In this document: piece after piece, positions 8,779 to 16,343 of the stretch | Layout of the letters: each line of letters begins with the position of its first letter | Numbering within the stretch: position 1 is the first letter of the stretch | From: Shewanella halotolerans | GTDB lineage: Bacteria > Pseudomonadota > Gammaproteobacteria > Enterobacterales > Shewanellaceae | Assembly (NCBI RefSeq): GCF_019457535.1 | Contig: NZ_CP080417.1 | Coordinates: 558,001 to 622,000, forward strand | Length of the DNA: 64,000 bases | Reading direction: 5' to 3' | Made by a program: the position numbers and the translations under genes | Notes under the pieces: generated by a model | Seen by the model: the letters and a program-made list of their open reading frames with translations, nothing else | The model's database searches: none | Told to the model about the DNA's origin: nothing

Positions 8779-9037
8779 CTGTATTACCCTTGTCTTTCAT
8801 GCTCTCTTTCGCCTCGATGCTCTCGAGAGGCTTCGCAAGCGTTACGCTACTTACTGAGCATGCCTCTAAAGAGGTATTTAAATTCAATATCATAGCCTAA
8901 TTTACCTACCTGGTTCACACTTCTTTTGTTCGGCTCGAATATCCGTTGTCCGCTATCTCTCCTCTGAGTAGACTGGCGGCAATAAAGCTATATTCAAGAT
9001 GTTTGTTTAATCCCTTATTCAGACCGAGGCGCAGCAG

Positions 9038-10249
9038 ATGTTAAATATCGATGATCCTAGCGTGGTCGACAAGACACCGGCAATTTGGCGCCTGGGATTT
9101 AGGCCCTTTTTCCTGGGGGGCGCCCTGCTGGCGACCCTGTATGTGCCCCTGTGGTTGATCACCTGGTATCTGCCGGAGATGAGCCTGCTGAGATCTCAGT
9201 TCTGGGTCAAGGTGGTGCCGCTCTGGTGGCATCCTCACGAGTTACTGTTCGGTTTTGCCTTGGCGATCGTTTCTGGTTTCCTGCTCACCTCGGTGCAGAC
9301 CTGGACCAATCAGCCTAGCCTCAAGGGCTGGCCCCTGGCCTTGGTATTTGCCTGCTGGTTGCTGGCGCGCGTGCTGCTATTGTCGCCGTTTGAGCTGCCG
9401 GTGTGGCTGCCAGCGCTGTTTGACAGCCTCTTTTTGCTGCTGACGGCGGCCAAGCTCTGGTCTTGCATCTACCGGGTCAAGCAGTGGCGCAACATAGGCT
9501 TTCCCATCATGTTGCTGGTGGCCACGGGGATCAACCTGCTGAGTTACTACGCCTTGAGCCAGCGCGATTTCGTGCTGAGCCACCATATCTGGCAGGGCAT
9601 GCTCTGGTGGCTGGGGCTGTTGATCACCATAGTGGGCGGTCGGGTGATCCCCTTCTTTACCGCTGTGCGCATCAAACTGGCTAAGCCTGAGCCGATTAAG
9701 GCGTTGGATCTCAGCCTGATTGCCTTGATGATCTTGCTGATTGCCCAGGGGATCACTAAATACCTCGCGCCCGGGGGCGAGCAAGCTTTGCTGGCGGTGA
9801 CGGCGCTGGCACACCTGCTGCGCTGGAGTCGCTGGCTGCCCCACAAGACGCTCGGCGAGCCCATGCTCTGGTCCTTGCAGCTGGCCTATCTCTGTTTACC
9901 CCTGACCCTGGCGGCGCTCGCCTGGAACATAGATGATGAAAATGCCTATCGCCATCTGCTGCATCTGTTTGCCATAGGCACCATGGCCGGGCTCTGCCTG
10001 TCGATGATCTCCCGGGTCTCTCTGGGCCATACCAGCCGTAATATCTATCAGGGCCCCAAGATGTCACTGGCCTTTATGGGCATCACGCTGGCGGCGCTGT
10101 GCCGGGCCGTGATGCCGCTGTGGTTTCCCGAGTATAGCGAGCTGTGGCTGTGGATCGCCGGCAGCTGCTGGAGCCTGGCTTTCGGCTGGTTTGTCTGGTG
10201 CTACGCGCCCATATTAATCCGGCCCAGAGTCGACGGACGTCCGGGCTAG
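9038..10249 (+). CDS. nnrS: NnrS-family heme/copper membrane protein
   Basis: A 403-residue polytopic inner-membrane protein with about 12 hydrophobic segments. It opens with the NnrS signature WRLGFRPFFLGGALLA. The motif LWWHPHELLFGFALAIVSGF and later His residues (LLHLFAIGTMAGLCLSMISR) are the conserved heme/copper-associated positions. NnrS proteins are linked to nitric-oxide and nitrosative stress tolerance. The gene is followed after 56 bases by nrfA, so the pair probably forms a nitrite/NO unit. AAGATGTTT at 8996-9004 resembles an NsrR half-site but no full palindrome is visible. Confidence 0.9.
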   Translation: MLNIDDPSVVDKTPAIWRLGFRPFFLGGALLATLYVPLWLITWYLPEMSLLRSQFWVKVVPLWWHPHELLFGFALAIVSGFLLTSVQTWTNQPSLKGWPLALVFACWLLARVLLLSPFELPVWLPALFDSLFLLLTAAKLWSCIYRVKQWRNIGFPIMLLVATGINLLSYYALSQRDFVLSHHIWQGMLWWLGLLITIVGGRVIPFFTAVRIKLAKPEPIKALDLSLIALMILLIAQGITKYLAPGGEQALLAVTALAHLLRWSRWLPHKTLGEPMLWSLQLAYLCLPLTLAALAWNIDDENAYRHLLHLFAIGTMAGLCLSMISRVSLGHTSRNIYQGPKMSLAFMGITLAALCRAVMPLWFPEYSELWLWIAGSCWSLAFGWFVWCYAPILIRPRVDGRPG

Positions 10250-10305
10250 CCCAGAGACAATCTATCCCAGACACAAGTAGTCATTTAAATGAGTGTGGAA
10301 GTGTA

Positions 10306-11664
10306 ATGAAGAAACTAACTGCCATCGCATTGAGCCTGCTAGGCTGGTGCACCCTGAGTCAGGCGCTCGCCGCAGATATTAGCCCCGAGAAGATGAAGGC
10401 CAAATATCCTAACCAGTATGCCAGCTGGCAGGCGACTTCGACCCAGGCGGCGCGCAGCGACATGCTGGCCAGCTATCCCGCCGCCATTATCCTCTGGGCG
10501 GGCTCGGCCTACGCCAAGGAGTACCATAGCCCTCGTGGGCATCAGTTTGCGGTGGCCGACGTGACCCATACCCTGCGCACAGGTGTGCCACCGGGAGAGG
10601 GCAAGAAGGGGCTGTCGGCGAGCTGCTGGACCTGTAAGTCGCCGGACGTGCCAAGGCTCATCGATGAGCTGGGGGTCGAAGGCTTTTCGGCGAAGAACTT
10701 TACCGATCTCGGCACCGAGATGAACAGCGTGGTCTACTGCAGCGACTGTCATGAGCAGGGTAAGGCGGAGTTGACCCTGCCGCGTCCTCACGCCCGCGAC
10801 GCCATGGCCAAGGTCCATCTGCCCTTCGACAAGCAGGATGAGGCAATGCAGGGGGCGCAGGTGTGTGGCCAGTGTCATGTGACCTACTATTTTCAGCCGG
10901 AGCGCAGCAACAAGGTTAACATTCCCTGGATCTTCGGCAGTAGCGCAGATCTTATTGAAAAATATTACGATACCCGCCGTTTCTACGAGTGGATCCATCC
11001 CGTCTCTAAGACGCCCATCCTCAAGGCGCGCCACCCAGAGTTTGAGCACTGGAGTCGCAGCGAACACGCTAAGGCGGGGGTGACCTGCGTGACCTGCCAC
11101 ATGCCGGCGGCGACCGACGGCGAGGGCAAGGCCTACACCAACCATCAGGTGGGCAAGGCGCTGCCAAACTATGACGTTGTGTGTCAGGGCTGCCATGAGA
11201 ATAAACAGGCCTTAATGAAGCAGCTCAACTCGGCCAAGTCGCAGATAGCCGAGAAGGCGAGACGCGTGGAGCAACTGCTGGTCAAGGCCCACTATGAGGC
11301 GGGAGCCGCCTGGGATGCGGGTGCGAGCTGGGCCATCATGAACGATGCCATCATGGCGATCCGTCATGCCCAGTGGCGCTGGGATTTCGCCATGTCATCC
11401 CACGGCAGCTATGCCCATAACCCCCAGGAGGCTAACGCCCTGCTCGACACGGCGATCCTTCAGGCCGAACATGCCCGCCGCGCGCTTAGCGAAATCCTCA
11501 GCATGTTGTCTGTCACCCAAGTGAGCTACCCGGACATCTCCACCAAGGAGGCGGCGCAGCAGGCGGTGGGGATCGAGCTGGATAAGCTGACCGAGGCTAA
11601 GCAGGCCTTTATCAAGCAAGAGGTGGATAAACACTGGCCCGCGGTGAGCCGAACTGGTTACTAA
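10306..11664 (+). CDS. nrfA: Periplasmic pentaheme nitrite reductase (ammonia-forming)
   Basis: Cytochrome c552 reduces nitrite to ammonium in the periplasm with six electrons. The 452-residue product has a signal peptide ending QALA-AD. It shows the active-site heme motif CWTCK and four CxxCH motifs: CSDCH, CGQCH, CVTCH and CQGCH. Catalytic residues can be located by comparison with E. coli NrfA: Arg in LPRPHARD, Tyr in HVTYYF, and His in LKARHPEFE. The usual KxQH motif at the calcium site reads KARH (11023-11034), so the calcium-ligand Gln is Arg. The region 15-25 residues after CGQCH also differs (VNIPWIFGSS). GGAAG precedes the start. No nrfBCD or nrfH is adjacent, so the electron donor is elsewhere. 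Confidence 0.95.
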   Translation: MKKLTAIALSLLGWCTLSQALAADISPEKMKAKYPNQYASWQATSTQAARSDMLASYPAAIILWAGSAYAKEYHSPRGHQFAVADVTHTLRTGVPPGEGKKGLSASCWTCKSPDVPRLIDELGVEGFSAKNFTDLGTEMNSVVYCSDCHEQGKAELTLPRPHARDAMAKVHLPFDKQDEAMQGAQVCGQCHVTYYFQPERSNKVNIPWIFGSSADLIEKYYDTRRFYEWIHPVSKTPILKARHPEFEHWSRSEHAKAGVTCVTCHMPAATDGEGKAYTNHQVGKALPNYDVVCQGCHENKQALMKQLNSAKSQIAEKARRVEQLLVKAHYEAGAAWDAGASWAIMNDAIMAIRHAQWRWDFAMSSHGSYAHNPQEANALLDTAILQAEHARRALSEILSMLSVTQVSYPDISTKEAAQQAVGIELDKLTEAKQAFIKQEVDKHWPAVSRTGY

Positions 11665-11693
11665 TCTACTGGCTTTCAAGTTTACGTAATTAA

Positions 11694-11728
11694 AAGCGCC
11701 GGCCAGGAGATTGAGCCGGCGTTTTTTG
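11694..11728. terminator. Bidirectional terminator between nrfA and the LysR gene
   Basis: The inverted repeat GCGCCGGC / GCCGGCGTT has an 11-base loop and is followed by TTTTTTG on the plus strand, ending nrfA. The minus-strand copy ends CGGCGCTTTTAATT and can serve the convergent LysR gene. Confidence 0.85.
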
Positions 11729-11731
11729 TTG

Positions 11732-12649
11732 CTAGCGCCTGAGCAGCGGATATTGGTTGTCGAAGGCCTGGCATTTCTCTTTAAGAAACTCGATGCAGGT
11801 GCGGACCTTGTGGCTTGGGTATTCCGTTTGCAGATAGGTGAGCTGCAGAGGGATGGGGTCGGCCAGATAGTCGGTCAGCAGCAGCTCGAGCCTGCCCTCT
11901 GTGACCTCCTGGGCCACATCGAACCAGCTTTTGTAGGCGATCCCTTCCCCCGCCAGGGCCCACTCTTTTACCACGGCGCCGTCGTTGCAACTCTTGCTGC
12001 CCGTCAGCTCGACCTCGAGGGGCTGTTGTTTGTCGGCAAATCGCCACTTGTGCCATGGGGTGTTACCCCGGTTGAGCAATAAGATCTTATGTTGGCTAAG
12101 CTGCTGGGGATGGCTCGGGCGGCCATGTCGCGCTAAGTAGCCTGGGGAGGCCACCGCCACCCTGTGCATACGCGTCAGTTGCCGACGCATCAGGGAGGAG
12201 TCTTGTAGTTCACCGTATCTCAGCGCCAGGTGGACATTCTGAGCGATGAGGTCGTCCAGCTGATCGCCGAAATAGAGCCTCAGGGTCAGCTCGGGAGCCT
12301 GGGCCGCTAGCTCATCTAGCCAGGCTCTGACCCGATTGCGGCCAAGATCTGAGGGGAGGGCGATGCGCAGCTCGCCCCTGAGTTCGCCTCGCTTGTCGGC
12401 GAGGGCGTCGCTGGCGCCTTGCAGCAGGCTGAGGGCCTGACGCCCGGTGTCGATGAAGGCCTGGCCCTCCTCGGTGAGCTGCATGTTGCGGGTCGAGCGG
12501 GCGAACAGCTGACAGTTGAGCTTATGTTCCAGACGCTGCAGGGCGGCGCTGGCGGAGGCAGGAGTCATGCCCAACTCGCGGGCGGCGGCCGATACGCTGT
12601 GCAGATCGGCGATGCGGATCGCCAGTTGCAGATCTTTGAGATGATACAT
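11732..12649 (-). CDS. LysR-family transcriptional regulator
   Basis: A 305-residue regulator. Residues 1-60 are the winged helix-turn-helix (HSVSAAARELGMTPASASAA, then LQRLEHKLNCQLFARSTR). Residues about 90-300 form the periplasmic-binding-like effector domain (GELRIALPSDLGRNRV, then ALRYGELQDSSLMRRQL). It is transcribed away from the old yellow enzyme gene and probably controls it; divergent LysR/oxidoreductase pairs are common. An inverted repeat lies 13 bases before its start codon (12662-12677). The inducer is unknown. Confidence 0.92.
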   Translation of the reverse strand: MYHLKDLQLAIRIADLHSVSAAARELGMTPASASAALQRLEHKLNCQLFARSTRNMQLTEEGQAFIDTGRQALSLLQGASDALADKRGELRGELRIALPSDLGRNRVRAWLDELAAQAPELTLRLYFGDQLDDLIAQNVHLALRYGELQDSSLMRRQLTRMHRVAVASPGYLARHGRPSHPQQLSQHKILLLNRGNTPWHKWRFADKQQPLEVELTGSKSCNDGAVVKEWALAGEGIAYKSWFDVAQEVTEGRLELLLTDYLADPIPLQLTYLQTEYPSHKVRTCIEFLKEKCQAFDNQYPLLRR

Positions 12650-12650
12650 A

Positions 12651-12677
12651 TCAAAAAATTTTTGAAAATGATTTCAA
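12651..12677. promoter_or_regulatory. Candidate operator in the LysR / old yellow enzyme divergent promoter
   Basis: TTGAAA-ATGA-TTTCAA (12662-12677) is a perfect inverted repeat. It overlaps the near-palindrome TCAAAAAATTTTTGA (12651-12665). Together they occupy the DNA next to the LysR start codon, where LysR proteins often repress themselves and act on the divergent gene. Binding is inferred from position only. Confidence 0.5.
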
Positions 12678-12776
12678 TACTAGCCTAATTATCAAATTAT
12701 GTAACGGGTAATAGACTCTGTTTCATCGAACAACTTGAACTGCATCTGCCGCCAGCTGTCGGCATAAGGAAACCCG

Positions 12777-13868
12777 ATGAAACTCTTTAACTCCTACCAG
12801 ATGGGCCAGAACACCTTGGCCAACCGTATCGTTATGGCACCGATGACCCGCTCACGCACCAGTCAGCCGGGCAATCTGCCCAACCAGATGATGGCCACCT
12901 ACTACGCCCAGCGTGCCTCGGCGGGGCTGATAGTAACCGAGGCGACTCAGATCTCAGGCGATAGCCAGGGATATTCCTTCACCCCAGGCATCTATACCCA
13001 GGCGCAGATCGACGGCTGGCGTCAGGTGACAGATGCGGTGCACAGTGCGGGTGGTAAGATCTTCAATCAGCTCTGGCATGTGGGCCGGGTGTCTCATCCT
13101 GTCTTTCAGGGCGGCGAGGCGCCCATGGCCCCCTCGGCCATTAAGCCGGAAGGAACCCAGGTGTGGGTGGTCGATGCTGCGCACCCCGAGGGGCAGATGG
13201 TGGATTGTCCGACGCCCAGAGAGATGTCCCAGGCGGATATCGATCGTGTGGTCAAGGACTTTGCCTTGGCTGCGAGCAATGCGGTGACCGCCGGCTTCGA
13301 TGGGGTGGAGATCCATGGCGGTAACGGTTACCTCATCGATCAGTTCCTGCGCACCAACTCTAACAAGCGCCGCGATGCCTACGGCGGCAGCGGTGAGAAA
13401 CGTATTCGCTTCCTGCTTGAGGTGGTGGCGACCGTGAGCGAAAGAATAGGCGCGGAACGAGTCGGCGTGCGTCTCGCTCCCTTCGTGACCTTCAAGGACA
13501 TGAACTGCCCCGAGATCGTCGATACCATCTTGCTGGCTGCCGGCGCGCTGTCGAAGATGGGGATCGCTTATATTCATCTGTCAGAGGCGGATTGGGATGA
13601 CGCGCCGCAGATCCCCGAGTCTTTCAGGGTGCAGCTGCGCAACCTATTCGACGCCACTATTATCGTGGCAGGACGCTACGATCTCGCCAGAGCCAGCGAG
13701 GTGCTGAGTAAGGGCTATGCGGATCTGGTAGCCTTCGGTCGCCCTTTTATCGCCAACCCGGACCTGCCTCATAGGTTGCAGCACCAGTTGCCACTGGCAA
13801 GCTTCGACAAGGGGCCGCTGTTTGGTGGTGGCGCCGCTGGGTATACGGATTATCCCAAGGCGACTTAA
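12777..13868 (+). CDS. Old yellow enzyme-type alkene reductase
   Basis: A 363-residue FMN-dependent ene-reductase of the NemA/OYE class. It opens with NRIVMAPMTRSRTSQPGNLP, which includes the FMN-contacting Thr. Active-site His and Asn lie in VEIHGGNGYLIDQFL, followed by the family motif NKRRDAYGGSGEKRIRF and the phosphate-binding GRPFIANPDLPHRL. These NAD(P)H-linked enzymes reduce activated double bonds and some nitro or nitrate-ester compounds. The gene is divergent from a LysR gene that probably senses an electrophile. Length is typical for the family. Confidence 0.92.
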   Translation: MKLFNSYQMGQNTLANRIVMAPMTRSRTSQPGNLPNQMMATYYAQRASAGLIVTEATQISGDSQGYSFTPGIYTQAQIDGWRQVTDAVHSAGGKIFNQLWHVGRVSHPVFQGGEAPMAPSAIKPEGTQVWVVDAAHPEGQMVDCPTPREMSQADIDRVVKDFALAASNAVTAGFDGVEIHGGNGYLIDQFLRTNSNKRRDAYGGSGEKRIRFLLEVVATVSERIGAERVGVRLAPFVTFKDMNCPEIVDTILLAAGALSKMGIAYIHLSEADWDDAPQIPESFRVQLRNLFDATIIVAGRYDLARASEVLSKGYADLVAFGRPFIANPDLPHRLQHQLPLASFDKGPLFGGGAAGYTDYPKAT

Positions 13869-14019
13869 ATTGGCGCGGGGCCTTGGGATGTTAAGGTGAA
13901 TTTTTCTCTCAATCAGGCATTTGCGACTATGTTTATAGCTAGTGTCCGTGGAGGAATTGTCTGCTGGCGAACCATTTTCCATCGTCAGCATAGAGATTAA
14001 CTCTCAATGAGGAAAAGCC

Positions 14020-14769
14020 ATGCCGTTGATTAGTGTACTCATACTGTCGAGTCTTAGTCTGTGTCTGACCCTCTGTGTGAATGTTTCTCTTTGGGCGGCC
14101 GAGATTAGCCTGGTTGCTCCCCACTTTACCGGCCTTATCAATAAGCAGCACAGTGGGCCTTATCAAAATCTGCTGCAGGAGGCGGCGGGTATGGCGAAGG
14201 TCGACTTTGTCGAAGATGTCATCCCAGAGAAGCGAGCCATCTACATGTTTCGCAAGCGCCGTTACGATTGTATTTACAGTTACGCCAACGTGATGCGCCA
14301 AGAGTTTGGTGTGGATAAGATAGTGACCAGTTTCCCGTTGGGCGTCTTTAAAGAGTATATGATGACCCTGCGAGGCACCCCTGCGCTGACATCGACTGCC
14401 CAGCTTCAGGGGGGATTGGTTGGGGCAACCCTAGGCACTGAGGTGTGGGATCAAGAGCTGCTAGCGTCAGGTGTCAAGATAGAGTACGCCGCGACCGATG
14501 AACAGAATATCAAGAAGCTGGAAAGTGGTCGTATTCAAGTGTTTCTCGCCTATCTACCCGATGTGAACCAGTATCTATATCGCCTCAGCTATTCGCCTGC
14601 GCATCCCATAAGGATCGAATTTGATCAGATCACCTGTCATCGCACGCCCAAGACGGAAGCCTTTGTCGATGCCATTTCGAAGGCGCTGCGCGAAATGAAG
14701 CGTAGCGGCAGGACGGCGCAGCTCTTGGGTGAACATTATCTCGAGTTCGATGATAGGTTAATCCCTTAG
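14020..14769 (+). CDS. Periplasmic solute-binding-like protein (SBP_bac_3 type)
   Basis: A 249-residue protein with a signal peptide (MPLISVLILSSLSLCLTLC, cleavage after WAA). The rest resembles the ABC extracellular solute-binding family 3 fold: GPYQNLLQEAAGMAKVDF, RAIYMFRKRRYDCIYSY, GLVGATLGTEVWDQELL, and ESGRIQVFLAYLPDVNQYLY. No permease or ATPase gene is adjacent, so it may be an orphan binding or sensing protein, as is common in Shewanella and Vibrio. The ligand is unknown. GAGGAAAAGCC precedes the ATG. Confidence 0.78.
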   Translation: MPLISVLILSSLSLCLTLCVNVSLWAAEISLVAPHFTGLINKQHSGPYQNLLQEAAGMAKVDFVEDVIPEKRAIYMFRKRRYDCIYSYANVMRQEFGVDKIVTSFPLGVFKEYMMTLRGTPALTSTAQLQGGLVGATLGTEVWDQELLASGVKIEYAATDEQNIKKLESGRIQVFLAYLPDVNQYLYRLSYSPAHPIRIEFDQITCHRTPKTEAFVDAISKALREMKRSGRTAQLLGEHYLEFDDRLIP

Positions 14770-14810
14770 CTGCCGAGGGGCGGTGCCGAGGGATTAACAT
14801 GCACAAGCTG

Positions 14811-15968
14811 TTAGTGTCTTAGATCAGAGATCAGATGCCACTGCCTGCGGCCCATCTCTAATATCACACCTACGGCGAGTCCGGCGGCGGTATTGATGGT
14901 CAGGCAGACGGCAGCGGTGGATAAGATCACAAAGATGCAGAAGGGTTTACCATCGAGAAAGCGTTTCGACCAGGCCAGTTGCAAGCCGGCGATTGCCAGC
15001 AGGCTCCCCAGAATCGCCAAGGGGATCAGAGATAGCACCTGGGCTATGGTATCGCCCCAGCACAGGGCGATCGCTATGCAGGTCAGGCCAAACAGGGCGG
15101 GGGCTCGCCAGCTTCTGGCGCCAAAATGGTATTGCACCGCCAGGCCACCCGCGCCGTGGCACATGGGCGTGGCGCCCAGTGGTGCCAGCAGCAGGTTTGC
15201 CCAGCCGGAGCTGGTGGCCAGTCGCCGCGGTGCGAAGCGCTTATCATCTACCAGGGCATCTTGGGGGAATTTCTCTCCGGCCATGGCTGAGGTAGCGATC
15301 ACCGCATTGGTCAGGGTCAACGCCAGCTGTGGCAGTACCAGGAGTAGCGCCGCCGAGCTCCATTCATCCATATTGGGCCAGCCCAATTGCCAGTCTGTGG
15401 TGGCCGACAGGGTGAAGCTGGTGGCCGAGCCCTGGTTTGCCTGCCATAGGACGCCTAGTACCAATACCAGGGGCATGGCCAGGTAGGGAAGCGGCATGAA
15501 ACGGCTCATAAACAGGGCGCTGAAGGCCAGTATGCCGATGAACCAGGTGCCGCTCATCATCTGTCCGCCCATCCAGATGAGTTGTAGGCCAATAGCTAGC
15601 TGTATGCCGATACTGATGGCGGGTGACAGCTGCCTTGCCATCCAGTTAATGGCACCGCTATAGGCCAGCAGCAAGAGTATGAGGCCCATCATGATACCGC
15701 TGGCCTGCAGCATGCCCGGTGTGAGTCCCTGGGCGATCACCAGCGCCGCAATCACCTTCATCGGTTGTACCGGAATGGGTCTGCGATAGAAGTAGGCGGC
15801 AAAGAGGGCGAACAGGCCGAAGCCGAGAAAGATCCCTTGAGGGGAGAAGTGGTTGATGGCGATAAGGCCGAGTACCAGTGGCAGAAAGGTGCCGAGGTCG
15901 GCGAAGGCGCCGCTGAATTCTCCTATGTGTTTGTTTAGCTGGCTAACGTCTTGGGTGTTACATCTCAT
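14811..15968 (-). CDS. MOT1-like molybdate/sulfate transporter
   Basis: A 385-residue inner-membrane protein with about 11 hydrophobic segments. It carries both motifs of the MOT1 molybdate transporter group of the SulP-like superfamily: GEFSGAFADLGTFLPLVLGL near the N-terminus and PIPVQPMKVIAALVIAQGL at about 65-85. A third, TPMCHGAGGLAVQYHFGAR, is near 265. It lacks the STAS domain seen in the SulP protein at 2240. Molybdate or sulfate uptake is the likely role; the choice between them cannot be made here. A perfect inverted repeat (16000-16020) lies 32 bases upstream of the start. Confidence 0.82.
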   Translation of the reverse strand: MRCNTQDVSQLNKHIGEFSGAFADLGTFLPLVLGLIAINHFSPQGIFLGFGLFALFAAYFYRRPIPVQPMKVIAALVIAQGLTPGMLQASGIMMGLILLLLAYSGAINWMARQLSPAISIGIQLAIGLQLIWMGGQMMSGTWFIGILAFSALFMSRFMPLPYLAMPLVLVLGVLWQANQGSATSFTLSATTDWQLGWPNMDEWSSAALLLVLPQLALTLTNAVIATSAMAGEKFPQDALVDDKRFAPRRLATSSGWANLLLAPLGATPMCHGAGGLAVQYHFGARSWRAPALFGLTCIAIALCWGDTIAQVLSLIPLAILGSLLAIAGLQLAWSKRFLDGKPFCIFVILSTAAVCLTINTAAGLAVGVILEMGRRQWHLISDLRH

Positions 15969-16343
15969 ATTACTTGCCGTGGGAAATCATCACTCATTTC
16001 ATGGCAAATTTAATGCCATGTTTTTTGTAGGCTTTTATGGGGAAAACCGAGGCAAAATGGGCCATTTGGCTGAAGTGGATGAGACAAGTTGTCACACTCT
16101 TGGCCGGCACTGGGACAAGAGATCTCAATATTGATTGATGCTGACTTTTTATGAAGTCTGCGCTAGCAGTGAATTTTTGGCTGCTTGTGGCTGTAAGTAT
16201 CCCGCTTCTGACAAACGAACAGTGATTAAGTCAGGGGAGAAACGCTGTTTGTTAAATTGGGACTAGGGTCTTTGCTGTAGATCGGGTGTTGAGCCACTAA
16301 TGTTTTATCGGCACAAGGCCCGTAAACGGGCCTTGTGATTGCG
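15969..16343. other. Gene-free stretch with an inverted repeat upstream of the MOT1-like gene
   Basis: No convincing gene was found in these 375 bases. A short frame of 38 codons from 16018 lacks a ribosome site and was not accepted. CATGGCA-N7-TGCCATG (16000-16020) is a perfect 7+7 inverted repeat, a candidate operator for the MOT1-like gene. The far end holds the stem-loop listed separately at 16312-16337. Confidence 0.5.
16312..16337 (-). terminator. Stem-loop downstream of the giant adhesin gene
   Basis: CACAAGGCCCG-TTTA-CGGGCCTTGTG is a perfect 11-bp stem, seven bases beyond the adhesin stop codon. On the minus strand it is followed by CCGATAAAACATT, not a U-run, so it may be a transcript-end stabiliser or weak terminator. 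Confidence 0.6.

Noticed and set aside
15853..16134. 93-codon plus-strand frame overlapping the start of the MOT1-like gene
   Set aside because: Much of it is antisense to the transporter, it has no ribosome site, and the product shows no recognisable features.
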